Shown here in pieces: positions 16,992 to 25,941 of a DNA stretch of 64,000 nt. The notes below the pieces were generated by a model, which saw nothing but the letters and a program-made list of their open reading frames with translations, had not been told where the DNA came from and made no database searches. Position numbers and translations under genes: made by a program. Position 1 is the stretch's first letter; each line of letters opens with the position of its first letter. Origin of the DNA: Bacteriovorax stolpii (GTDB lineage Bacteria > Bdellovibrionota > UBA2428); contig CAMCVE010000008.1 in NCBI GenBank assembly GCA_945881775.1, forward strand, positions 1 through 64,000. Direction: 5' to 3'.

Positions 16992-17020
16992 GCTATAACA
17001 TTATTTACCTTGCACCGCAA
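16992..17020 (-). promoter_or_regulatory. Candidate sigma-70 promoter of the PhaR-type gene
   Basis: On the minus strand TTGCGG is followed after exactly 17 nt by TATAGC, about 50 bp upstream of the preferred ATG at 16941. Both boxes are partial matches to TTGACA/TATAAT. Position and spacing are good, but no other support is visible. Confidence 0.4.
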
Positions 17021-17120
17021 AAATCTTTCGCAACGCTTCAACAGTCGTTCTAGACATTAATACCCCGGAATTACAAGAGCTTTGATGAAAAACTTGGCGA
17101 CAAGACTGTCCCCAAGACCC

Positions 17121-17273
17121 TCAACTTTTCGAAGCCTTGCCTGTGTCCTGCACCCGCCTTAAGGAGCGTTTCCGGTATAAACTCAACAACTTGGTTACGA
17201 GCTCAGAAGCAAAAGGGGCCACAACGGTCACGCCGATCACCCACCATTCGTTTCCTTGAGGCATCCAAGTCAT
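17121..17273 (-). CDS. 50-aa single-pass membrane mini-protein candidate
   Basis: This ORF, too short for the track, sits in an otherwise gene-free stretch between the PhaR-type regulator and the DUF2802-like gene. It reads MTWMPQGNEWWVIGVTVV and continues through a clear hydrophobic helix (about 10-33) into a basic tail (YRKRSLRRVQ). That is the classic layout of a small inner-membrane peptide with a positive-inside C-terminus. No strong ribosome site is seen (AAAGTG only), and GTG or a second ATG could be used. The rest of the 16942-17379 interval shows only the candidate promoter above. Confidence 0.4.
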   Translation of the reverse strand: MTWMPQGNEWWVIGVTVVAPFASELVTKLLSLYRKRSLRRVQDTGKASKS

Positions 17274-17379
17274 CACTTTTATGCGCTTAGTCAGGACCCT
17301 GTGAAGCTGTCAAGCTTGACCCCCAAAAGCCTTTCAATATATCCCCACTCCTCATAGACCGCGGAGCGGCAAGCCTGGG

Positions 17380-17784
17380 TTAATGCACCTCGTAATTTTT
17401 CGAGGCGACTCTTGGACTGAGTTTTCTAAGAAGGGCGAGCTCGGTTTCGCTGATACTGGTGCGCTTTGAGACATCGCTCAAGGAGTGTCCTTCTTGGAGA
17501 AGTTTTTGGGCGAGAGCGTAGCGCCCTGTCGTCGAGAGCGAAGTTGTGTCGCTGTCCGTGGGCGCCGCTTTGCGCTCCGAGAGCGTCGAAAGCGCTGATC
17601 CCAGCGGCGTGTTGATATTGGTTTCAAGAGGCACGGCACGCGAAGCACCCAAGTCGAGGCGGGTGAGTGCGATCATGAGCTGTCCCTCCAGCTCCAGAAG
17701 CCGCCGCCGCTGAATGATGTAGGACACGGCGAGCGCGACGAGCGAGATATCAATCAGACCCTGTAGGACCCAGAAGATCAGCAT
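17380..17784 (-). CDS. Membrane-anchored DUF2802-like protein
   Basis: 134 aa. One N-terminal membrane helix (about 3-24, FWVLQGLIDISLVALAVSYII) is followed by a basic stretch, a variable linker, and the C-terminal module RYALAQKLLQEGHSLSDVSKRTSISETELALLRKL. That module resembles DUF2802 and reads like a small helix-turn-helix. DUF2802 genes often neighbour motility or chemotaxis genes. Here it follows pilQ by 69 bp on the same strand, so it may be the last gene of the pilus cluster. Function unknown. Confidence 0.7.
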   Translation of the reverse strand: MLIFWVLQGLIDISLVALAVSYIIQRRRLLELEGQLMIALTRLDLGASRAVPLETNINTPLGSALSTLSERKAAPTDSDTTSLSTTGRYALAQKLLQEGHSLSDVSKRTSISETELALLRKLSPRVASKNYEVH

Positions 17785-17853
17785 GACTTCATTCTAACGC
17801 ATCGACCAAAAACCCGAAGCCAATCGTTTGACTGGATCCTGATTTTCACTCGA

Positions 17854-19914
17854 TCAGCGGGCACCCGAGGGGGCTGCGCTGGCCGAGAAGTCACCCTCAC
17901 CGAGGCTTGCTGCGCCCTGAATGCGGGACATGTCCTGGTTAAGAATACGGGGCGAAATAAAAATCAGCAGCTCGTTGGCAGTCTTAAGGAACGCCTTGCT
18001 CGAAGTGAAGAGGTTGCCGAAGATGGGAATCTTGCGAAGGAACGGAATGCCGGACTCTTTGTCGGTCACGTCGTTTTGATAGATACCGCCGATCACGGCC
18101 GTCTTGCCACTTTCGACGACCATCTTCGTCTTCGCGGAGCGCGTGTCGATACTTGGAATCGAGAGGTCGACCGGGATATCCCGCGTGATTGTGATATCGA
18201 GGAACACGAATCCGTCGGAACTCACTTGAGGTGTGACGGATAGACTTGTGGGAATGTTGATTTCCTGCGTGACCGTATTACCCGCCTGATCCTGACGGCT
18301 AACGGTGGTCTTGCTGCCCTGAGAAATTGTCGCCGTCTCGTTGGCAAGAACCGTAACGCGTGGACTTGAGATGGCGCGAGCGCGGCTCTCGTTCTCTTGG
18401 AAGCTTAAGAAACTATCGACGCTGGCAATGCCACCGAGATTGGCAAAACGCAGAGCCATTCCGTGTGCCGCGGCAGCTCGAGTTGGTCCACCCACGTTGT
18501 ACTGGCTGGCACCGCCGGTTTTGTCTGCCGGCGCCTGGCCGCCGGTCCAAGAAAAGGTGCGCGTTCTATCAAAGCCTTCTTTGGCTTCCACGATTCGAGC
18601 TTCGATGAGCACTTGAGGGGTTTGCTTGTCCACAGCGCGAACATAACGATCGACCTTCTCGAGGACTTCTGGGATGTCGGTAACGACCAAGGTGTTGGTT
18701 CGCTTTTCAATCGTCACGTTGCCGCGCTCTTTGGTGAGAAACGGCGTGATGTTGGTCTGCAGTGTCGAGACATCGGCGTAGTTGATCGGGAGAAGTCGCG
18801 TTTCTACAGGAATGAGATCTCGAGATTTGTTGGCCGCAATGACGGCGGTGTCGAGTTCCTTCTGAAGCTCTTCGACTGTTGCCACACGAATTACGGTGTC
18901 GAGGTCCTGATAACCAAGGCCATTGTTAAACAGCGCGATTGAGAGAGCTTGGTCCCAGGGAACATTGGTGAGGTTCATGGTGATTTTTTTATCGCCGCCG
19001 ATACCACCGCTCACAACGAAGTTCTTGCCAGCCGAACGAGAAATGAGGTTCAGGAAGTCGCCGAGTTCGGCACCTTTAACATTGAGGGTGATCGGAGCGC
19101 CTTTGAATTCTTTGAGATCATTAGACGAAATGTAGCTCTTGGGGACCACCACTCGAGTCGCGGACCTGGAGCGAAACAGCGTATCTCCACCCGAGATGGG
19201 GAAATCGATCACGAGGTCGTTGCCGGTGCGCAAAATGGTGGGATCCACAAAGGAGCGCAACTGGAAAAGAACCTTCACGGAGTCGCGTCCTCCCACTTTG
19301 GCGGGAAATGCCTGGACAAGAGCCACGGGACCTTCGAACTCTCCCGTGTCCAGAGCCCGCTTGAGGATATCGCGTGCGATGTCCATGTTGCGAAGTTCAA
19401 CAATCACCTGACGACGCTTCGAGCGAAGCTCGCGAGTCCAGTCGATGGGCCTGTCTGCGCTCACCACGAGGCGCACGCGGTCTTGGAGCTGCTTAAAATC
19501 GAGACTGGTGACGCGACCCTTGATGTCGTCACCAAGATTGGTATTTTGCTGGGCCTGCAACTGCTCGAGCCCTACTTTTCCGCCGTCTTTGAAACTGTCG
19601 AAATTGAGTTCCTGCTCGAGTCCTTGAAGGTCCAGATCTCCGACTCCGAGCTCTTTTGAAGACGAAGATCCCCCGCTCAGCGCAGAAGTGGCCGAAGGAT
19701 TGGCCGTCTCAAAGGAGCCTGCATCGGGAACACCCGAAGCGGAAGAGGAGGATCCGCCAGCGTCTACGGAGCCCGAGAGATCATCTTCCGGAAGATCATC
19801 GAGCGCATCGAGTTCGGCTTTGAGATCTTGCGCATGAAGAACAGGGGCCGGAGATCCCAAGCCCACGGAGACGAGGGCCGCCCACAACCAAACGATTTTG
19901 CTCGTACGTTTCAT
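17854..19914 (-). CDS. pilQ: Type IV pilus secretin PilQ
   Basis: 686 aa from ATG 19914 (GGGGGA 10 nt upstream; the GTG directly before the ATG is equally placed). PilQ forms the outer-membrane gate through which the pilus exits. Signal peptide to about residue 29, Ser/Gly-rich linker, AMIN-type domain (LDFKQLQDRVRLVVSADRPIDW), STN domain (ITLNVKGAELGDFLNLISRSAGKNFVV), secretin N1 (PVETRLLPINYADVSTLQTNI), then the secretin barrel with VESGKTAVIGGIY and the terminal IPIFGNLFTSSKAF..ELLIFISPRIL. It is the last of pilM-N-O-P-Q. Confidence 0.96.
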   Translation of the reverse strand: MKRTSKIVWLWAALVSVGLGSPAPVLHAQDLKAELDALDDLPEDDLSGSVDAGGSSSSASGVPDAGSFETANPSATSALSGGSSSSKELGVGDLDLQGLEQELNFDSFKDGGKVGLEQLQAQQNTNLGDDIKGRVTSLDFKQLQDRVRLVVSADRPIDWTRELRSKRRQVIVELRNMDIARDILKRALDTGEFEGPVALVQAFPAKVGGRDSVKVLFQLRSFVDPTILRTGNDLVIDFPISGGDTLFRSRSATRVVVPKSYISSNDLKEFKGAPITLNVKGAELGDFLNLISRSAGKNFVVSGGIGGDKKITMNLTNVPWDQALSIALFNNGLGYQDLDTVIRVATVEELQKELDTAVIAANKSRDLIPVETRLLPINYADVSTLQTNITPFLTKERGNVTIEKRTNTLVVTDIPEVLEKVDRYVRAVDKQTPQVLIEARIVEAKEGFDRTRTFSWTGGQAPADKTGGASQYNVGGPTRAAAAHGMALRFANLGGIASVDSFLSFQENESRARAISSPRVTVLANETATISQGSKTTVSRQDQAGNTVTQEINIPTSLSVTPQVSSDGFVFLDITITRDIPVDLSIPSIDTRSAKTKMVVESGKTAVIGGIYQNDVTDKESGIPFLRKIPIFGNLFTSSKAFLKTANELLIFISPRILNQDMSRIQGAASLGEGDFSASAAPSGAR

Positions 19915-19946
19915 CACACCAGTATCCCCCAAAGCGGGCGGACCCG

Positions 19947-20357
19947 CTATTTATCGAGCGTCAGCTTTTCGTAACTTTTCTTCTCGCGGCCACGGAAGTC
20001 TTTGAAACTCTCGACGACAGTCAATTCCTTGGCGCTAATCTTCATCACGTAGCCACTGTTGCGACCGAGGCGATCGCCTTCTTGGACAATGTGAGTCTTG
20101 CCGCTCGGCAAAACAAGCATCGCCTTGGCGGCTCCGAGTCCAGTCATGATCGCCACAAGCTTCATCTCAAAAAGATCAAACTTGCGGAGCTCATCAACTT
20201 GCTCGGAAACCGTAACTTCGGGAGGAGAGAAAGGATCTCGCTTCACTTCGAGAGGGTTGAAGGTGAAATCTTCGATGCGCGCCTGCGCGTGCGTCTGAAC
20301 TGCGCTCAAAAGAGCGACAAGAACAAAGCAAGCAGCGAGGCAGCGCTTCAAATTCAT
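19947..20357 (-). CDS. pilP: Type IV pilus alignment protein PilP
   Basis: 136 aa. PilP links the PilN/PilO inner-membrane pair to the secretin PilQ. The C-terminal HQ-type domain shows DPFSPP, LFEMKLVAIMTGLGAAKAMLVLPSGKTHIVQEGDRLG and YEKLTLDK. The N-terminus is a Sec signal (MNLKRCLAACFVLVALLSAVQTHAQA). There is no lipobox cysteine at the cleavage region, unlike the lipoprotein PilP of Pseudomonas or Neisseria. ATGA overlap with pilO. Confidence 0.93.
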   Translation of the reverse strand: MNLKRCLAACFVLVALLSAVQTHAQARIEDFTFNPLEVKRDPFSPPEVTVSEQVDELRKFDLFEMKLVAIMTGLGAAKAMLVLPSGKTHIVQEGDRLGRNSGYVMKISAKELTVVESFKDFRGREKKSYEKLTLDK

Positions 20358-20920
20358 CCGCCCTGATCTCCATAGTAGGTCAGAATTTTTAGTTCTGCGT
20401 CGATGCTCCGGAACTGGTTGTTTTCGAGAGTCGTTCCCGGCTTCAGCGTGAGAACTTCGGCATTCACAATGCGCTGAAGATTGGAAACTTGATCGAGAAA
20501 ACTCATGAGCTGCACATAGGAGCCTTTGATCTTCACATCGATCTGCGCGGCTTTGAGGAGCTCCACGGGGACTTCGCCCGCGGGTTTGAAGTTCGAGAAC
20601 TCAAGACCGATGCGCTCGGAAATATCGGCCAGCGACTTTAAAAGCGAGGGAAGTGCGGGCGAAGCCGGAAACTCTTTGCGAACTTTTTCGAACTCATCGA
20701 GGAGAGCGTTGTATTCGGCGAGTTTCTCGTCTTTGCGTTTGCGGTACTCTTCCACGCGTGCGAGCGAGGCCTCAGCTTGAGCGACCTCGGTCTTAAGACC
20801 TTCAACCTGCTGAAGCAGTGGCTCGTAGGTGTTGGTCTCCCACTCCTGATAGTCCATCACCACAAGCCCGATCGTGAGCGGGATCCAGAGCCAAAAAAGC
20901 TTTCCAATTTTTGAAATCAT
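20354..20920 (-). CDS. pilO: Type IV pilus assembly protein PilO
   Basis: 188 aa bitopic inner-membrane protein. One N-terminal helix (about 8-22), a coiled coil (QQVEGLKTEVAQAEASLARVEEYRKRKDE) and a ferredoxin-like periplasmic domain ending in AELKILTYYGDQ. It forms a heterodimer with PilN. ATGA overlaps on both sides (pilN upstream, pilP downstream) make stoichiometric translation likely. Confidence 0.94.
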   Translation of the reverse strand: MISKIGKLFWLWIPLTIGLVVMDYQEWETNTYEPLLQQVEGLKTEVAQAEASLARVEEYRKRKDEKLAEYNALLDEFEKVRKEFPASPALPSLLKSLADISERIGLEFSNFKPAGEVPVELLKAAQIDVKIKGSYVQLMSFLDQVSNLQRIVNAEVLTLKPGTTLENNQFRSIDAELKILTYYGDQGG

Positions 20921-21564
20921 GGAACCTCCGTGGTCTGGGCCCTAAGCTCGAAGCGCGAGGCATCAAACTCCTTGTTGCTGTCTCGTTTGATTTTTTCGCG
21001 TGTCGCTTCCACAAGCTGCCACTGCGAAAAGAACACACCGTTTTCGAGCTTCGTGAAAAAGGCGCTGATGGTCTGGTGGTTCATCGAATATCCCTTGAGG
21101 GCAACATCGCTCCCGGCCTTCGCTTCGACTTTGACTTCGGTGATCCAAATCGGCTCGGGCATCTGCGTGACGATGTAGTCGATCATCCGAACAATCTTGT
21201 CGCGATTCGAGTTCTTGATGCGATTGATAACGGCGATTTTTCCTTTGAGCTCACTGATACGCGCTTCGTTATCTTGAAGTTCTTTCTCTAGGTCTGTGAG
21301 CTGAGACTTCTTGGCATTAACGGCTGCGAGCTTCGATCCAAGTTCCGCAATCTCTGCGTTGGGTGCTTCAAGTTTGGCGGGGAGATAGGTGTCCGACACG
21401 TAACCCCTGACGCCAAAGAAGCCCACAAAACCTGCGACAAAGAGGAGCAGACGAATTTTGTCGGCAATCCCGATCTCGGAAAGAGCGCCGCCGCCCGTGC
21501 TAATGGCTGTTTGCTCGACAGTGGTTTCAGTTCGTATCTGTTTGAGAAGATTAACGCCAGCCAT
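20917..21564 (-). CDS. pilN: Type IV pilus assembly protein PilN
   Basis: 215 aa bitopic protein. The short cytoplasmic start carries the PilM-binding NLL motif (MAGVNLLKQIRTE). It is followed by a membrane helix (about 36-54), a coiled coil with ELGSKLAAVNAKKSQLTDLEKEL, and a periplasmic domain (EPIWITEVKVEAKAGSDVALKGYS). The cytoplasmic part before the helix is longer than in Pseudomonas PilN (about 35 residues). Coupled by ATGA to pilO; 3 bp after pilM. Confidence 0.94.
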   Translation of the reverse strand: MAGVNLLKQIRTETTVEQTAISTGGGALSEIGIADKIRLLLFVAGFVGFFGVRGYVSDTYLPAKLEAPNAEIAELGSKLAAVNAKKSQLTDLEKELQDNEARISELKGKIAVINRIKNSNRDKIVRMIDYIVTQMPEPIWITEVKVEAKAGSDVALKGYSMNHQTISAFFTKLENGVFFSQWQLVEATREKIKRDSNKEFDASRFELRAQTTEVP

Positions 21565-21567
21565 CGT

Positions 21568-22647
21568 TCAACCGTTCCGACATCCCAGCCCTGCGGCTGT
21601 CACGAGCCGATCGGCCCAAAGGTGGAGGAGGTCCTTGTCCACAGTTTTCGTGGATGCCTTGAGATGCTTGTCGAGACGCGCGAGTTTGACCCGATCACGG
21701 AAACGGTCGTCAGAGAGAATTTCGAGAAGTCCCGGAGTCTTCGAAGCCCCACCGAAAAAATGCCACTCTGAGAGCGTCGCATCCGAACCTTGAGACACAA
21801 AGATATCTTCGGTTTGTTGCAGCTCCATTTTCCATTGGCCCAAAACGCCTGACAAGGCATCGAGCGCTTCTTGCGGGAAGGCGCCGTCTTGGCCCTGAAT
21901 TTTGAGCGACTCTGCATCCTCAAACGAGAGCCCCAACTGTCCCGCAATGGCATCCGTGAAGGCGAAACCGCCAATCGGAAACTCACGAATAAAGATAGTG
22001 TTGCCTTGGTGCCGAACCGAGACGCGCGTTGCAGAAGCGCCGACGTCGACGAGGGCAATGTATTTTTTCCGAGAGAGCTTGAGCATTCCCTCGAGCATGT
22101 CGCCGACAACAAACATGTCCACGTCGACCATCTTCAGATCAAGGGATGATTCTTCGGCAATGGCCTTCATTGTCATGACATCATCTTGGTGAACGCCTAC
22201 GAGCAAAAGATCCCAGCCCTTAGTTCCTTTCGGGGAGTTGGGCACTTCAGACGTTTCACCAAGGAGCACGTGGTCCACAATGATCGTCGACAAATCCTGT
22301 GGGAAAACCTGCTCGGCTTCCCAACGAACTTGCTCAGGGATTTCTTTCTTAGGTATGCGCGGGAGCGTGATGCGTTTGGTGAAGACGCCGGGACCGTGCA
22401 CAGCTGCGGCGAAAGAAGACTTTTTGTAGGACGCGGACATTTCGAGGCCTTTAAGGAGAGCGTTCAACACCACGGGGGAATCTTGGATTCCTCGGTCATC
22501 GATCGCGCGTGGAGGGAGTGGAATCACCGTGAGGTGTTCCATCAAAAACTTTCCACCAGAGAATTTGCCCGAAACGATCTTCAAGGCGCTCGCTCCGAAA
22601 TCGAGGCCCACCAGGCGCTTGCCTTTGGACCCAAACAAAGATGCCAA
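21568..22647 (-). CDS. pilM: Actin-like type IV pilus protein PilM
   Basis: 359 aa cytoplasmic, actin/FtsA-fold ATP-binding protein that docks on the PilN NLL motif. Visible: LVGLDFGASALKIVSG (phosphate 1), IALVDVGASATRVSV (phosphate 2) and FFGGASKTPGL near the C-terminus. The start is TTG 22647 with a long GGGGGGAGAG ribosome site; no ATG exists that keeps the LDFGAS strand. It heads the pilM-N-O-P-Q series on the minus strand. Confidence 0.95.
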   Translation of the reverse strand: MASLFGSKGKRLVGLDFGASALKIVSGKFSGGKFLMEHLTVIPLPPRAIDDRGIQDSPVVLNALLKGLEMSASYKKSSFAAAVHGPGVFTKRITLPRIPKKEIPEQVRWEAEQVFPQDLSTIIVDHVLLGETSEVPNSPKGTKGWDLLLVGVHQDDVMTMKAIAEESSLDLKMVDVDMFVVGDMLEGMLKLSRKKYIALVDVGASATRVSVRHQGNTIFIREFPIGGFAFTDAIAGQLGLSFEDAESLKIQGQDGAFPQEALDALSGVLGQWKMELQQTEDIFVSQGSDATLSEWHFFGGASKTPGLLEILSDDRFRDRVKLARLDKHLKASTKTVDKDLLHLWADRLVTAAGLGCRNG

Positions 22648-22696
22648 AATGCTCTCCCCCCAATAAATCCGACAATTTAAGTTTACGCGAGCTTTT

Positions 22697-23524
22697 CTAG
22701 AAAACCAATGTGCCTACAGAAAACGCCGAAAATTTGAGGCACCACGCCACAAGGGTCGCGAAAGCGAGGAAGGGCCCAAAAGGAAGCGCCGACTGCAGGC
22801 CTTCCTTCGACTTACGCATTTGGACGAGGCCCACAACAAGGCCACTCACAGACGCAACGAAAATAATGAAGGGAACCCACTCCAGGCCCAGCCAGGTGCC
22901 AAGCCAACCGATCATTTTGACGTCCCCAAAACCCAGACCCTCAACTCCCTTGAGCTTCTCGTAGCCCCAGGCCAAAAGAAAGAACATCCCAAAACCGAGG
23001 AGTCCCCCAAAGAGCGCGGGCCAAAGTCCGGGGTCGTCGAAATAGAACGCTGCCGCGACGGCCAGACCCCAGTTCCCGAGCGAAAACCTGTCGGGGATGA
23101 TGCGAAAATCGATGTCGATGTAGGTCACTACAAGCAGAGACCAGAGGAAATAGATTTGAAGTCCCAGAAAAAGTAGCTCGGGCCCTAGCGCCTCATAGCC
23201 CCAGGAAAATCCCCGAAAGCGAATGAAGATCAGGGTGGCGCCAAAGAAGAGGAGCGTGGAGAGAAACTCAACCGTAGGATAGCGAACGGAAATGGCTTCC
23301 CGACAATCCGCACAACGACCTCTGAGCAGGAAATATGAGAGCAGGGGAATGTTGTGCTTAGCGCGGATTAGGCTCTCGCACTTTGGACACTTTGAGCGCG
23401 TGTGCGAGAAGAGTCCAAGAGGGATCTCTCGCGGGATACGATGAATCGCAGCATTCCCAAAGGACCCCAGGAGAAGTCCCAAAGCGGACACAACCACAAG
23501 TAGCGCGACTTCGAGAGGATCCAT
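22697..23524 (-). CDS. pilD: Prepilin peptidase / N-methyltransferase PilD
   Basis: 275 aa, about eight membrane segments. PilD cleaves the leader of PilA and methylates the new N-terminal Phe. The zinc-binding cysteine pairs are present (CPKC 46-49, CADC 71-74) in the methyltransferase loop. So are both catalytic aspartates of the GxGD aspartic protease (TYIDIDFRIIPD near 135-145 and GLGFGDVKM with Asp201). It sits between the ABC pair and pilM, as in Myxococcus. Confidence 0.95.
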   Translation of the reverse strand: MDPLEVALLVVVSALGLLLGSFGNAAIHRIPREIPLGLFSHTRSKCPKCESLIRAKHNIPLLSYFLLRGRCADCREAISVRYPTVEFLSTLLFFGATLIFIRFRGFSWGYEALGPELLFLGLQIYFLWSLLVVTYIDIDFRIIPDRFSLGNWGLAVAAAFYFDDPGLWPALFGGLLGFGMFFLLAWGYEKLKGVEGLGFGDVKMIGWLGTWLGLEWVPFIIFVASVSGLVVGLVQMRKSKEGLQSALPFGPFLAFATLVAWCLKFSAFSVGTLVF

Positions 23525-23551
23525 TCGTCTCTAAGATTACGCGGGATTTGA

Positions 23552-24331
23552 TCAAAGATCGAGCTTCTGAAAACGCCAGCTCGCAAGACCCAAGAGAATC
23601 ACAGTCCACGCAAGGCCCAGCGCTGCCGTGGAGCCAAGCGTTGACCACGCAATCTGCGGTTCGTAGCCGACAAACATCTTGAGATCGAACCACTCGAGAG
23701 GGGGAAGAATTTTGGACACTTTGAGCACGCCAAGCGCCCACCTGGCATCGGTCAGAAGTCCCGTCTGCGGATCAGAAAAAACCCTCTCGACCGCACTGAC
23801 ACTATAGAGAAACAAGAAGAGCGCTCCGGACAAGAAGAGCGCTAGTAGGGGCCTGAGCAACAAAGAAAAGAGACTTGTAAAAGAGAGGACCACAAGAACC
23901 GAAAGCGCTTGGAGAATTTTGACCTGAACGAGGATCCAGGCTCCGGCCCAAGAGAAGCTTGCCAGTGAGACGAGCCACGTCGTGACAAACCAAATCATGT
24001 CGATCGCCACCAGACCGAGCCAAATCCCCAGAACGTTCCCCACAAGCCACTGCAAACGCGAAACCCCTCCCACAAGAACAAGGTGAAGGGTTCGACGGTC
24101 TTTTTCGTCATGGAAGAGCTGCGCGCCGAGATACAGCGCGAGAACATGAACCAGAACAAAACTTAGCCCGAGCGCAAAATCCCAAAATATTTTCTGAGGC
24201 GAAACAAATGAGACGCTCGCTGTGGAGTATCCGATGAGGATAAGAGCGAGACCCACGAGCAGACTCACCCATCCGATTTTTTGTCTTAGGAGCAGACGAA
24301 AACGCAGAAGTAGCAACGCGGAGAAAATCAT
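23552..24331 (-). CDS. pilI: ABC transporter permease, PilI-like
   Basis: 259 aa from ATG 24331, which overlaps the ATPase stop as ATGA; the track start (GTG 24346) is five codons earlier. Six or so hydrophobic segments with the ABC-2-type motif LFHDEKDRRTLHLVLVGGVSR between the second and third. Gene position between pilH and pilD is the place of pilI in Myxococcus xanthus, where pilG/H/I are needed for pilus assembly or export. The assignment rests on position plus family, since ABC-2 permeases are poorly conserved. No pilG is present. Confidence 0.78.
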   Translation of the reverse strand: MIFSALLLLRFRLLLRQKIGWVSLLVGLALILIGYSTASVSFVSPQKIFWDFALGLSFVLVHVLALYLGAQLFHDEKDRRTLHLVLVGGVSRLQWLVGNVLGIWLGLVAIDMIWFVTTWLVSLASFSWAGAWILVQVKILQALSVLVVLSFTSLFSLLLRPLLALFLSGALFLFLYSVSAVERVFSDPQTGLLTDARWALGVLKVSKILPPLEWFDLKMFVGYEPQIAWSTLGSTAALGLAWTVILLGLASWRFQKLDL

Positions 24332-25092
24332 CCGTCGAGACTCCACGCTTCGGGGATCTCTCCCAGGGGATCTTCGTCCCAGGGTTCAGAGCTTCGGTAT
24401 TTCTCGACGAGTTCCTGCAGCACTTGGGCCGTGGGGCCGTCGAGAACTCGTTGGGATTTCTCGAGCACGATCACGCGGTCACAAAGACTTCTAATGTCCT
24501 CGAGGGAATGTGAAGAGATGAGCAGAGTTTTACCGGCCGCACGCAGCTTCAAAAGAATCGCGCGGAGCTTTTCTTGGGCGCGAGGATCGAGACCACTCAT
24601 CGGCTCATCGAGGATCAAAAAATCGGGATCATGAAGCAGAGCCGCGGCCACTCCCGTGCGCTGAAGCATCCCCTTGCTGTATCCTTCCATGCGACGGACT
24701 CCCCGAAGCCTAAGCCCAAGAATCCCGAGCAGCTTTTCGCGACGTTTTTTGACTTGCGAGGGATCCACTCTGCGCAGACGACCAAGCTCAGCCAGGAGCT
24801 CTGTGGCACTGAGCTCACCCCAAAAACCGGGAATCTCCGGCAAGTACCCAACGCGCTCTAGAGCCGACGAATCACCAGGCTCAAATCCAAAAAGTCGGAC
24901 CTTGCCGCTGGTGGGCTTCACAAGCCCCAGAAGAATCTTGATGAGAGTGGACTTGCCGGCCCCGTTGGCGCCGACGAGCGCTACGGACTCACCGCGCTTC
25001 ACAGAGAAACTCACGCTATCGAGCACGCGAGCGCCCTTGAGAAATTCTTTCGTGAGATCTTTCAGTTCGATGACCGGTTTGTCTTGCGACAT
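24328..25092 (-). CDS. pilH: ABC transporter ATP-binding protein, PilH-like
   Basis: 254 aa. Complete ABC ATPase: Walker A GANGAGKST, signature YSKGMLQR (S of LSGGQ kept as YSKGM), Walker B FLILDEPMSGLD, H-loop SSHS. It closely follows CcmA/Gld-type export ATPases. Location between pilA and the permease plus pilD matches Myxococcus PilH. The transported substrate in that system is unknown. 129 bp separate it from pilA with a terminator hairpin in between, so it probably has its own promoter or relies on partial read-through. Confidence 0.82.
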   Translation of the reverse strand: MSQDKPVIELKDLTKEFLKGARVLDSVSFSVKRGESVALVGANGAGKSTLIKILLGLVKPTSGKVRLFGFEPGDSSALERVGYLPEIPGFWGELSATELLAELGRLRRVDPSQVKKRREKLLGILGLRLRGVRRMEGYSKGMLQRTGVAAALLHDPDFLILDEPMSGLDPRAQEKLRAILLKLRAAGKTLLISSHSLEDIRSLCDRVIVLEKSQRVLDGPTAQVLQELVEKYRSSEPWDEDPLGEIPEAWSLDG

Positions 25093-25147
25093 CAGGGCTC
25101 AGTTTAGGTGTGAAGCCTCTCTTCCCGCAAGTGCTCGAGGCCAGGCA

Positions 25148-25191
25148 AAACAAAGAAAGCTCGGAGTTCCGTCTTGGAACGCCGAGCTTTT
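25148..25191 (-). terminator. Terminator hairpin downstream of pilA
   Basis: Perfect arms AAAGCTCGG/CCGAGCTTT enclose a second GTTCC/GGAAC stem with one opposed mismatch and a five-base loop; on the minus strand the hairpin runs into CTTTCTTTGTTTTG. It lies about 30 bp after the pilA stop. That fits a very abundant pilin mRNA being cut off from the downstream pilH-I-D genes. Confidence 0.8.
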
Positions 25192-25220
25192 GTGGAGTTT
25201 TGGAACTGGGTCTCAGCCGA

Positions 25221-25892
25221 TTAAATACCAGATCTGACGTTCACGATCTGGCGGAGATGCGTAATAGCCCAGTCATCAAGCGCAGCTGCATTGGTATAGT
25301 TTGCAGTACCACGCGGGCATCCACGCGCTACCGCCACGAAGGATTCTCGTCTAGCTCCTGGGGTGACACCATTGCGGCCAGCTTGGATATTTGCAGCTAA
25401 TGCTGCTTGAGTGCAACCATTGTTGTGAGCCGGGTAGACTCCAGTCGTCTGGTAGTCGGCTGAAGCACCCAGGCCAATATCTGCATACAAAAGGTTGGGG
25501 GTGGCCGCAGCAGCGGCAAAACCCGGAAATCGAGGTGCAGCAGCGACCGGAACTGACCCAAGTCCCGTGGCCGCCACAGTGCCCATTGAACTGGCGTAGA
25601 TACGATTAATGTCGAGCACCTCGGCTGCAGTCACCCCGGCAGCGCCGTTGAGTTGGATGCCCTCTGGAGCGAACCCGGCAAGCTGCAAATCCGGCGTATA
25701 AGAATTGTACTCAACGTAAAAAGCCTTCTGCGCCGTGTAGATACCCGTGAGTTCGGTCTTGGCACTTGCCTGTTTAGCGCGTGCTTGGAAACGTTGGAAG
25801 TTTGGAACGGCGATGGTCGCAAGAATACCGATGATCGCAACGACCACCATAAGCTCTACGAGCGAAAAGCCCGATTTGGATTGAAGTTTCAT
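25221..25892 (-). CDS. pilA: Major type IV pilin PilA
   Basis: 223 aa. Type IVa prepilin: short leader MKLQSKSG cut by PilD before Phe9, Glu at mature position 5, hydrophobic assembly helix FSLVELMVVVAIIGILATIAVPNFQ. The globular domain is Ala/Gly-rich with two cysteines near the C-terminus (NNGCTQAA, VARGCPRG) that should form the D-region disulfide. At about 215 mature residues it is longer than Pseudomonas pilin and similar to Myxococcus PilA. AGGGGGGA ribosome site. Expression is expected from the sigma-54 promoter just upstream under PilR. Confidence 0.95.
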   Translation of the reverse strand: MKLQSKSGFSLVELMVVVAIIGILATIAVPNFQRFQARAKQASAKTELTGIYTAQKAFYVEYNSYTPDLQLAGFAPEGIQLNGAAGVTAAEVLDINRIYASSMGTVAATGLGSVPVAAAPRFPGFAAAAATPNLLYADIGLGASADYQTTGVYPAHNNGCTQAALAANIQAGRNGVTPGARRESFVAVARGCPRGTANYTNAAALDDWAITHLRQIVNVRSGI

Positions 25893-25941
25893 AAGTCCCC
25901 CCTAGAAGATTTCAATTTACCTTTGTCCCTTCTCAATATCT

